From Sphingopyxis sp. CCNWLW2 (GTDB lineage Bacteria; Pseudomonadota; Alphaproteobacteria; Sphingomonadales; Sphingomonadaceae): 64,000 nt of DNA. The notes under the pieces are model-generated. The model worked only from the letters and a program-made list of their open reading frames with translations. It made no database searches and was not told the DNA's origin. Made by a program: the position numbers and the translations under genes. Shown here in pieces: positions 37,592 through 44,510 of the stretch. Location of the stretch: assembly GCF_037095755.1 (NCBI RefSeq), contig NZ_JBAWKJ010000001.1:2297001-2361000 (forward strand), read 5' to 3'. The number at the start of each line of letters is the position of its first letter. Position 1 is the first letter of the stretch.

Positions 37592-38446
37592 ATGTCTTCG
37601 CCTTCCGGCGCCCAATTGAGGGGCGCGGCCGGTCGGCGTTTGACGGAGGCAATGCCGGATGCTTCGGCTTGGCGACGATCGCCGGCGCTGCCATGGTTGA
37701 ATATGTTGCCACTCGGCGCTGCGCATGCGCTCGCGATCGACGTCATGACGGTGAAGGACGAGGCGGCGCTTGCCGACCTTTTTCATGAGGTCTGCGCCAG
37801 CCTCGGCTGTCGCTTCTTCGCACTCAGCCACCATGTCGATTTCCTGGCAGACCCGCAGCGCGGGATACGGATCCACAATTATCCCGAAGAATGGGCATGC
37901 TGGTTCGACGCGCAGGGGCTCGGCTTGACCGATCCGATCCACCGGGCAAGCCAGCGGACGTCCGCCCCCTTTCTGTGGAACCAGGCGCCTTTATGGGCGC
38001 CGCCGCGCCCCGGAGATGAAAGCGTACTCGCGGAGGCCCGGCGTCATGGCATTGCTGATGGGCTCACCATTCCCGCTCACCTGCCCGGCGATGCCCATGG
38101 ATCGGTGTCCTTCGCGTGGCGCGAGGGTGGGCCCGATCTGGGCGACTTGCCGCTCGCCGGGATGATCGGGCCCTTCGCCTTCGAGGCGGCCCGTCAGATC
38201 GCCGGCCGGGTGCCCGAGGCCAACCGGCCGAAGCTGACCGACCGGCAGCGTGACTGTCTCCTCTGGATTGCGCGCGGCAAATCGGACTGGGTGACCTCGA
38301 GGTTGCTCAATCTGAGCCAGGATACGGTTGCCGAGCATGTCAAAAACGCGCGGGGACGCTATGATGCTCCGACGAGGATGGCGCTCATGATCCGCGCGTT
38401 ATGGGATGGCACGATAACTTTCGGCGAAATCGCCAACAATCGATGA
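37592..38446 (+). CDS. LuxR-family quorum-sensing regulator
   Basis: This protein of about 284 residues has an N-terminal autoinducer-binding domain (HNYPEEWACWFDAQGLGLTDPIH, typical of acyl-homoserine-lactone receptors) and a C-terminal GerE-type helix-turn-helix (KLTDRQRDCLLWIARGKSDWVTSRLLNLSQDTVAEHVKNA). The ATG at 37592 is the first in frame; GTG codons just before it and an ATG at 37652 are alternatives. The companion luxI lies 1.2 kb downstream, separated by a minus-strand gene. It should sense the signal made by that synthase and may also affect the lasso-peptide genes, which is an inference from adjacency. Confidence 0.88.
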   Translation: MSSPSGAQLRGAAGRRLTEAMPDASAWRRSPALPWLNMLPLGAAHALAIDVMTVKDEAALADLFHEVCASLGCRFFALSHHVDFLADPQRGIRIHNYPEEWACWFDAQGLGLTDPIHRASQRTSAPFLWNQAPLWAPPRPGDESVLAEARRHGIADGLTIPAHLPGDAHGSVSFAWREGGPDLGDLPLAGMIGPFAFEAARQIAGRVPEANRPKLTDRQRDCLLWIARGKSDWVTSRLLNLSQDTVAEHVKNARGRYDAPTRMALMIRALWDGTITFGEIANNR

Positions 38447-38508
38447 AGTGCGACATGGTTTTCACTCGCTGTTCTAGGGAACTCACGGTGTCGGCGCAGC
38501 CTGCGAGC

Positions 38509-39540
38509 TTATGCGGGGTGTCCGTCGGCAGGAGGCGAGGGGATATCGGGCGGTTCGACAGGAACGCTCTCCAACGCGTCCGCTCTGCCTCGGAGCCAGA
38601 TTCTGGCCTGATCTTCGAACCGCGCCGCATCAACGCGCATGCACAGCAGGCATTTCCCGACTTCATACCCGCTGCCGCATAGGACATCGCTGCGGCAGGA
38701 ACCTTCAGCGCATGGCTCGCGAAGAACGTCATAAACGACGGCACAGACCGGACAGAACAACTGGTCGCTGTCCGGAGTGGTAAGCTGTGCGAAGCGAGAG
38801 GGATCCTTCCAGTCCTTCTCGTCGGTCGAGCAACTCAGGCAGATATAGGAACGGCGCCGTTTGTCGTAACCAAAATGCCGGCGCACCATTGCTGGCGGCA
38901 GCACCTTGGCAACAATTGCAAAGCTGGCGAGCAGGCCTGCCTCGGCTCCTTGGCCATGCGCGATCGCGACCGGGTCATTGAGTGCGGCATCCATCAGGTA
39001 GCGCGCCCAGCGGTGTTGGGGGAACAGGCTCTCGACCGTCTCGAGGACACCGACAAATATGCCTGTCGCGTCGGCGGCCACGCCGCGGCCGCCCAGATGA
39101 ACAATCTTGTTCCGGCTTCGCCGCGCCTCGTCGAACTTTCGGATGAAGTCGGGCGGCAGTGTTTGATTGCAGACCGTGTCGTGGACCCGAATAAGGTCAC
39201 TCGCGTCGATCGTGCGAAAGTCGTTGAACTCGATCTCGCCATTCGGCCCAGGTCGCGGCCATGACCTCGGATCACCGGCAAGAAGAATGTAAGGGCTGAT
39301 TGCCGCGATGTTTGCCTTGAGGCCCAGCTCCTGCGCCTGATGGACCCAGACATGTGCATGCCTGAGCGCGGGCTGTTGTGCGGCATGATAGTCGGCAAGG
39401 GCGCTGCCGTCGGTGTCCCATATCTCGATCTCCGAGTCTTCAAGCAGCGCAAAGGTAGCGACGGCCGCTTCCCACGCCATGACGAGCAGCTCGATGGCCG
39501 AACTGCGCAGCTCCTCCGCCGTTGGGATGTTCCTGATCAT
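38509..39540 (-). CDS. Protein with HEPN-like motif and Cys-rich C-terminus, unknown
   Basis: This 343-residue protein is not assigned to a known family by me. The middle contains RRSRNKIVHLGG, where R-N-x3-H matches the HEPN ribonuclease motif. The last 110 residues hold paired cysteines (CLSC, CPVC, CAEGSC, KCLLC) that look like one or two zinc ribbons. The start at 39540 gives a sensible N-terminus (MIRNIPTAEELRSSAIELL), but its ribosome-binding site is weak. It sits between luxR and luxI on the opposite strand and is divergent from luxI. A stress or defence RNase is possible; the HEPN call is an inference from one motif. Confidence 0.65.
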   Translation of the reverse strand: MIRNIPTAEELRSSAIELLVMAWEAAVATFALLEDSEIEIWDTDGSALADYHAAQQPALRHAHVWVHQAQELGLKANIAAISPYILLAGDPRSWPRPGPNGEIEFNDFRTIDASDLIRVHDTVCNQTLPPDFIRKFDEARRSRNKIVHLGGRGVAADATGIFVGVLETVESLFPQHRWARYLMDAALNDPVAIAHGQGAEAGLLASFAIVAKVLPPAMVRRHFGYDKRRRSYICLSCSTDEKDWKDPSRFAQLTTPDSDQLFCPVCAVVYDVLREPCAEGSCRSDVLCGSGYEVGKCLLCMRVDAARFEDQARIWLRGRADALESVPVEPPDIPSPPADGHPA

Positions 39541-39627
39541 GCACCATCCATAGCGAGTTCCCGTCCGACGAACACCCGGCGACACCCCCCAATTCTGGTA
39601 TGGCGAGGTGGCCGCTTACGCTTCAAT

Positions 39628-39660
39628 TGGACTGTCTCTATTTTCACGGGAGACAGTCCA
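39628..39660 (+). promoter_or_regulatory. Hairpin covering the luxI ribosome-binding site and start
   Basis: TGGACTGTCTC (39628-39638) is perfectly complementary to GAGACAGTCCA (39650-39660), with an 11-nt loop. The 3' arm contains part of the GGGAGA ribosome-binding site and the A of the ATG. In mRNA it would block translation unless melted or bound. It might also act as a DNA operator (lux-box-like palindrome), though the arms are longer and wider apart than usual. Confidence 0.65.
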
Positions 39661-40277
39661 TGCTTCACGTTGTCGATTACACCAACCGGGTGCGCCTGCA
39701 CGCCGTCCTCCGCTCCATGTTCGCAGCACGCAAGAAGGTCTTCATCGATCTTCTGAAATGGGATGTGCCGGCGCTCGCCGGCGAATTCGAGGTCGATCAT
39801 TTCGACACCCCGCAGGCGACCTATCTCGTCGTCGCTGACGAAAACGATAGCCATCTCGCATCGGCCCGGCTGCTCGAGACCACCGAGCCCGGCATTCTCG
39901 ATGGCCTGTTCGCGCATCTCGCAGACGAGCCCCTGCCGCGCGGCGATGATGTCTTCGAAATCACACGCTTCTGCCTTTCGCCCGACGCGGGCGCGCGGAG
40001 GCGGCGCGAAGCACGCAACACTTTGCTCATAGGCCTCGCCGAATATGCGATCGCCAACGACATTCGCACCTACACCGGGGTCGCCGAGCGGTCCTGGTTC
40101 CGCCAGGTCCAGTCCTTCGGCTGGGCATGCCGGGCGCTCGGAGCGCCGCGCGGCGAGGGCGATCGTGCGCTCGTCGCCCTTAGAATCGATATCGACGACA
40201 CGACCCTCGCGGGCATGGCGGCCGCGGGAATCTCTTCGTCGGCCGCGATCGGCAGCGCGCCCGCGCGCGCGGCCTGA
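39660..40277 (+). CDS. LuxI-type acyl-homoserine-lactone synthase
   Basis: This 205-residue autoinducer synthase has the family segments ARKKVFIDLLKWDVP, EFEVDHFDTPQATYLVVAD, ASARLLETTEPGIL and DVFEITRFCLSP. These contain the conserved Arg, Phe, Trp, Asp and Glu/Arg positions of LuxI enzymes. It makes an N-acyl-homoserine lactone from S-adenosylmethionine and acyl-ACP in the cytoplasm. The start at 39660 follows GGGAGA; the frame extends to 39600 without homology. It is followed 14 bp later by phyH, the arrangement commonly reported in Sphingomonadaceae. The acyl chain length cannot be predicted. Confidence 0.9.
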   Translation: MLHVVDYTNRVRLHAVLRSMFAARKKVFIDLLKWDVPALAGEFEVDHFDTPQATYLVVADENDSHLASARLLETTEPGILDGLFAHLADEPLPRGDDVFEITRFCLSPDAGARRRREARNTLLIGLAEYAIANDIRTYTGVAERSWFRQVQSFGWACRALGAPRGEGDRALVALRIDIDDTTLAGMAAAGISSSAAIGSAPARAA

Positions 40278-40291
40278 AGGGGGGAACGATC

Positions 40292-41188
40292 ATGCTGACC
40301 GAAACCATGATACCCTGCCAGTCGGCGGCGCAAGCCGAGCTGAGGGAGCAGGGGTTCACGATTGTCCGAGGGGCAATTCCGGCGACCGACATCGCCGCGC
40401 TCGAACGCGACCTGGCGCCGCGCTTTGACGCGACCCCTTTTTGCGAAGGCGGCTTTTACGGCGAGCGCACCAAGCGCTTCGGCCGCCTGCTACTGCGCTC
40501 GCCGCGCGCGACCGACCTCGTGATGCATCCCACCATTCTCGCCATGGCGGAGGCGGTCCTGCTCCCATGGTGCGACCGGATCCAGCTCAACCTCACCCAG
40601 GCGATCGAAATCCACCCGGGTGCGCTCGCGCAATATCCGCACCGCGACCAAAGTATGTGGCAGGGGACCATCGGCGAGACCGAATATCTCGTCAACGTCA
40701 TGTGGCCGCTCACGCCGTTCACCGCAGATAATGGCGCAACGCTGATCTGGCCGCGCAGCCATGGTCTCGAGGCGCTCGTCGAGGAGCCGCCCGAACCGGC
40801 GGTGGTGGCGGAAGCGGAACCCGGCGATGCGATCATCTTTCTCGGATCGACGCTTCACGGCGCCGGCGCGAACCGGAGCGCAGAGGTGCGGCGCGGCATC
40901 ATCGTCAGTTACAGCCTCGGCTGGCTCAAACCCTATGAGAATCAACATTTGGCCTATCCGCCCTATGTCGCCTGCGATTTTCCGCCCGAGCTCGCCGCGC
41001 TCGCCGGCTATGCCCAGCACCGCCCGAACCTCGGCAATTTCGAGGGCCAATGCCCTTCGATCCTGCTCACAGGCTATCCCGAGGAACCGCTTTCCGCAAT
41101 CGATGCGCTCCGCCCGGATCAGGCCGCGTTGCTCGCCGAGCATGTCGCCGCGCAGCGCGCTTCGCTTGACGAAGTACGCGCGCCATGA
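40292..41188 (+). CDS. Phytanoyl-CoA dioxygenase (PhyH) family protein
   Basis: This 298-residue Fe(II)/2-oxoglutarate dioxygenase has the iron-binding HRD (QYPHRDQSMW), a distal His in STLHGAGANRS and a probable 2-oxoglutarate Arg in EVRRGIIVSYS. GGGGGG-rich sequence precedes the ATG. Its constant position next to luxI in sphingomonads suggests a link to the signal molecule or its precursors, but no such reaction is proven to my knowledge. Its stop overlaps the GntR start (ATGA), so it is co-transcribed with luxI and the regulator. Confidence 0.85.
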   Translation: MLTETMIPCQSAAQAELREQGFTIVRGAIPATDIAALERDLAPRFDATPFCEGGFYGERTKRFGRLLLRSPRATDLVMHPTILAMAEAVLLPWCDRIQLNLTQAIEIHPGALAQYPHRDQSMWQGTIGETEYLVNVMWPLTPFTADNGATLIWPRSHGLEALVEEPPEPAVVAEAEPGDAIIFLGSTLHGAGANRSAEVRRGIIVSYSLGWLKPYENQHLAYPPYVACDFPPELAALAGYAQHRPNLGNFEGQCPSILLTGYPEEPLSAIDALRPDQAALLAEHVAAQRASLDEVRAP

Positions 41189-41808
41189 GCCCCGGCGCCA
41201 CCATGGAACGGGTCTATATCGACCTCAAGGTCCGGCTCATGACCGGCGCCTATCCGCCGGGCACACGGCTCGACCCCCGGCAGATCGCGCGGACGCTCGA
41301 CGCCAGCGCCACGCCGGTGCGCGATGCGCTCCACCGCTTGTCCGGCGAGCGCATCGTCGATGCCTGGCACCAGGAGGGCTTTCGCCAGCCGCTGCTCGCC
41401 GAGGCCGACCTCGCCGAACTCTATGACTGGGGCGGCATGCTCCTCGCGCTCGCGCTCAAGGGGCGAAGCCCGTCGCCAAACCTCCGGGCGGGCCTCAGCG
41501 AATTGCAAGCGATAGAGCCCTATCCAGAGGCGCTCGATTCGCTGTTCGGGGTGATCGCAGTGGGAAGCGCAAATCGCGAACTTCGCTACGCGATCGTCAA
41601 CTTCATCGAGCGAAGCCGCGCTTTTCGGCCCGCTGAGATGCGGATCGACCCCGCCTCGCGCACGGTGCTCGCCGCGATGGAGGAGGACTATCGGTTCGGG
41701 CGATGGACCGGATTGCGCAGCAAAATCACCAGCTTCCATCGCCGCCGGATGCGGCAGGCGGGGCGGATCGCGGCCGCCATTCGGCCGCGCAGCGACCCTC
41801 TTCGATAA
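41185..41808 (+). CDS. GntR-family transcriptional regulator
   Basis: This 207-residue protein has a winged-helix GntR domain in its first 75 residues (VYIDLKVRLMTGAYPPGTRLDPRQIARTLDASATPVRDALHRLSGERIV) and a helical C-terminal domain shorter than the usual FCD domain. It is coupled to phyH by an ATGA overlap; an alternative start is the Met seven codons in. It lies 97 bp upstream of the lasso precursor gene and could control that promoter or tie it to the quorum-sensing operon. Its ligand is unknown. Confidence 0.85.
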   Translation: MSPGATMERVYIDLKVRLMTGAYPPGTRLDPRQIARTLDASATPVRDALHRLSGERIVDAWHQEGFRQPLLAEADLAELYDWGGMLLALALKGRSPSPNLRAGLSELQAIEPYPEALDSLFGVIAVGSANRELRYAIVNFIERSRAFRPAEMRIDPASRTVLAAMEEDYRFGRWTGLRSKITSFHRRRMRQAGRIAAAIRPRSDPLR

Positions 41809-41905
41809 CATTCGGGCTATAGCAGAAGTATAAAATTCCTATTCTAAATCAGGGGCGTAGCTTTGTGGTTGCCGCAATCCCGCGGCATCAACCAAGGAGG
41901 GTCCC

Positions 41906-42043
41906 ATGGACCGGAACAGCATCGCCGAAGAAGGCATCGAAGAACTCGGAATCGCCAGCGTCGAGACGCGCGGCGAGGAATTCCCGGTGCCGGAAATCGG
42001 CGGCCATGACCTGAAACTCGGCGGCGGCATTTCCGCTGACTGA
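41906..42043 (+). CDS. Lasso peptide precursor (45 residues)
   Basis: This short gene has a strong AAGGAGGG ribosome-binding site at the usual distance. The leader (22 residues, beginning MDRNSIAEEGIEELG) ends in IASVETR, matching the conserved leader end of sphingomonad and caulobacter lasso precursors with Thr at the penultimate position. Cleavage before Gly gives a 23-residue core that starts GEEFPVPEIGGH and ends GGGISAD. Gly1 can form the macrolactam with Glu8, the only acidic residue at positions 7-9, giving an 8-residue ring. The tail end resembles astexin-2 and sphingopyxin I. The peptidase and cyclase genes follow directly. I do not recognise this core as a described peptide. Confidence 0.9.
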   Translation: MDRNSIAEEGIEELGIASVETRGEEFPVPEIGGHDLKLGGGISAD

Positions 42044-42053
42044 CAGGCGAAGG

Positions 42054-42081
42054 GGCACGGCCGCCTCGGCGCGGCCGTGCC
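42054..42081 (+). promoter_or_regulatory. Stem-loop between lasso precursor and processing genes
   Basis: A perfect 11-bp stem (GGCACGGCCGC/GCGGCCGTGCC) with a 6-nt loop lies 10 bp after the precursor stop. There is no T-tract. Hairpins here are known in related lasso clusters and are thought to raise the level of precursor mRNA relative to the enzymes, by attenuation or 3'-end protection. Confidence 0.75.
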
Positions 42082-42089
42082 TAGCGTCG

Positions 42090-42770
42090 ATGAACCATCA
42101 CCTTGCACCGGATATGAGCTTTTGCTTCATTGGCGCTGGCGCGGTCATGCTGGACCTCAAGGCTGACCGCTACTACCGGCTCGATCGCCGCCATTCGGCT
42201 GCGCTGCGAGCGATGGCCGGCGGCGAGTGCAATGCGCATCTGGACGCGCGTGCGTCCCTCGTCGCCAAGGGGCTCATTCGGCCGGGCGACGGACCGGCTG
42301 CGACGCCGGTTAGCGCGCCACGCGTCACCGCGAGTGTCATTGAGCGTCGGCTTTCCTGGCGACCCGAGACACAGAATTGTTCGATATCGCCCTTGGAGCT
42401 TTTCGCGCTCCGCTTCATGGCCGGGCAGGTACTTGGGCGGCTGGGACTATTTCGGACCGCGAGATATTATCGGGGGCGGCGGGATCGCTGCCACGAGCAG
42501 CAAGGCGGTTTGCAACGCAGCCAGGATCGCGCCGCTGCACTAGCCGCCTGCTTTGCCGACCAGCGGCGCTTTTTCCCCGCAAAGCGGCGCTGCGTGCCGG
42601 ACTCGCTCGCTCTTGCCGCAATCCTGTGGCGGCGAGGGTGCGCTGCGGAGGTGTTTTTCGGTGTGCGGCTGGACCCGTTTGCCGCCCATTGCTGGGTCCA
42701 GCACGGGGCGCTCTTGCTCTCGGATCCGCTCGACAGTGTGGCCGAGTTCACACCGGTTTTTCAATTATGA
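42090..42770 (+). CDS. Lasso peptide B protein: recognition domain plus leader peptidase
   Basis: This 226-residue protein has an N-terminal PqqD-like leader-recognition domain (about residues 1-80: CFIGAGAVMLDLKADRYYRLDRRHSAALRA). The C-terminal transglutaminase-like cysteine protease has Cys168 (RRCVPDSLALAAIL), His200 (FAAHCWVQ) and Asp212 (LLSDPLD). It binds the leader and cuts it before Gly1 of the core. Single-chain B proteins of this size are the rule in proteobacterial lasso clusters. It overlaps the cyclase gene by an ATGA junction. Confidence 0.92.
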   Translation: MNHHLAPDMSFCFIGAGAVMLDLKADRYYRLDRRHSAALRAMAGGECNAHLDARASLVAKGLIRPGDGPAATPVSAPRVTASVIERRLSWRPETQNCSISPLELFALRFMAGQVLGRLGLFRTARYYRGRRDRCHEQQGGLQRSQDRAAALAACFADQRRFFPAKRRCVPDSLALAAILWRRGCAAEVFFGVRLDPFAAHCWVQHGALLLSDPLDSVAEFTPVFQL

Positions 42771-44464
42771 GTATCCATGTTGTCCTCGTGCAAAGGCCCG
42801 ACGCGCTGGAGCCTCTACCGCCGTCCGTGGCCCGACTGGGCATGCTGGGGACCATGCAGATTCTGGGGGCTCCCGACACACCCATTCTTGCGCGCGACGG
42901 CCTCATTTTGCTGGGCTGGGCATTCCACCGCGACAGTCTGAGGCCGCTCAAGCACCTCGACGAGGGAGCCGCCGCACGAATCACGGAGGAGGGGCATCCA
43001 TGGGTATACCGGCATCTCTGGGGCAACTTCTTTCTAGTCTGGCATGACCGCCATGGCGTTCCCAGGCTGCTGCGTTCGCCTCCCGCCGGGCAGGCGATCT
43101 ACTATGAGGCGGGAACGGGCGCTCAATCCGAACCCGGCGATATTATCGCCTTCACGGATCTCGGTCTGGCTCGTGCGCTTGGCCTTCGACCACTTCGGCC
43201 TGATCCCGCCGCGCTCGATTCTCACATCCGCTTCCCGTTGATGCGCGGCCCGCACACCGGAATTGCGGGAATGAGGGAGCTGCTTCCGGGAGAGGCGATC
43301 GACCTCAAGACACGCACGCTTTTGCCCGGAGCGTGGACGCCATGGTCGCAAGTTCCAGGTTCGCCTCGCCGCATTATGCCGGCAGAGCTCAGGGCATGTG
43401 TGGAGGGCGTGGTCGGCAGCTGGGCAGACCGCTTCGCGCGAATCCAGCTCGAATTGTCGGGCGGTCTCGACAGCTCGATCGTCGCGGCGTGCCTTCAGGA
43501 TCGCATGGCGTCGTGGCGCGCCGTCAATCTCGCAACGCCTGGAATACCGGGCGACGAGCGGGATTACGCGCGCGCCTCCGCAGCACACGTCGGGACGTCG
43601 CTAGCCGAGATCGTGATGCCCGACGAGGAGACGGACCCGCTCGCGCCCATTCCCATTCCTCGCGCGCGTCCCGGTGGATTCGGGCTGCTCGGGTCCAGCG
43701 ACGAGGCTCTGCTTGCCGCCGCCCGAGATTTCGGCGCCGACGCCATTTTCACCGGTGTCGGGGGCGATAACGTCTTCGGATACATTCGGAAGGCGGGGCC
43801 AGTGGCGGATGCGCTGCGGTTCGCTGGCTTCGGCGCGGCATGGCGAGCAGCGAGCGATTTGGCGACAATGACGGGCGATAGCGTATGGCGTGCGCTGAGG
43901 TTGGCACTCTTGCAGCTGGTGCGGGCGCCGCGGCTGTGGCCCCGCGATCCCACCTTGCTGACGACGAGATATGATCGCGATGCCCCGGACCATCCCTGGC
44001 TCACGATACCGCCGGGCATCGCACCGGGGCAGTTCGGATATGGCCGGGCGCTGATGCCGATCCAGTTGTTTGTCGATGGCTATGATCGGTCGTTCGCGAT
44101 GCCAATGATTGCACCACTGCTTTCCCAGCCGATCGTGGAGCTGGGGCTGCAGGGCGCAAGTTGGGATTGGTGCGCCGGCGGCCACGACCGGGCTCTTGCC
44201 CGGTCGGCTTTTGCGGATCGCCTGGCTCCGATGGTGCGCGATCGACGAACAAAGGGCCGTGTCGAATCTCTTTTCGTCACCACCTACAACCGCCGACGCG
44301 GATCAATCCGGGAATTTCTCCTCGATGGCTATCTCGCGAGTGCGGGCATCATCGATCGTGATGCCGTCGATGCAGCGCTGAAGCCACCCGCCGACGCGCT
44401 CGACGCCGTCTATATCCGCCTCCTGCAGATTACCGACGTCGAGCGCTGGATCCGTTCTCTCTGA
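42767..44464 (+). CDS. Lasso macrolactam synthetase (asparagine synthase-like)
   Basis: This 565-residue enzyme is homologous to class B asparagine synthetase. The PP-loop for ATP is S231-GGLDSS, and a downstream GVGGDNVFGY segment belongs to the synthetase domain. The N-terminal glutaminase-like region lacks the Cys at position 2, as expected for lasso cyclases that do not use glutamine. It adenylates the ring-forming side chain (inferred Glu8) and joins it to the Gly1 amine. The start at 42767 overlaps the peptidase stop. No ABC exporter gene follows, which is usual for isopeptidase-class clusters. Confidence 0.92.
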   Translation: MSIHVVLVQRPDALEPLPPSVARLGMLGTMQILGAPDTPILARDGLILLGWAFHRDSLRPLKHLDEGAAARITEEGHPWVYRHLWGNFFLVWHDRHGVPRLLRSPPAGQAIYYEAGTGAQSEPGDIIAFTDLGLARALGLRPLRPDPAALDSHIRFPLMRGPHTGIAGMRELLPGEAIDLKTRTLLPGAWTPWSQVPGSPRRIMPAELRACVEGVVGSWADRFARIQLELSGGLDSSIVAACLQDRMASWRAVNLATPGIPGDERDYARASAAHVGTSLAEIVMPDEETDPLAPIPIPRARPGGFGLLGSSDEALLAAARDFGADAIFTGVGGDNVFGYIRKAGPVADALRFAGFGAAWRAASDLATMTGDSVWRALRLALLQLVRAPRLWPRDPTLLTTRYDRDAPDHPWLTIPPGIAPGQFGYGRALMPIQLFVDGYDRSFAMPMIAPLLSQPIVELGLQGASWDWCAGGHDRALARSAFADRLAPMVRDRRTKGRVESLFVTTYNRRRGSIREFLLDGYLASAGIIDRDAVDAALKPPADALDAVYIRLLQITDVERWIRSL

Positions 44465-44510
44465 GCCCACACGGGGACCAGGCAAGGAGCATACGGACCG
44501 CGAGAGATGG

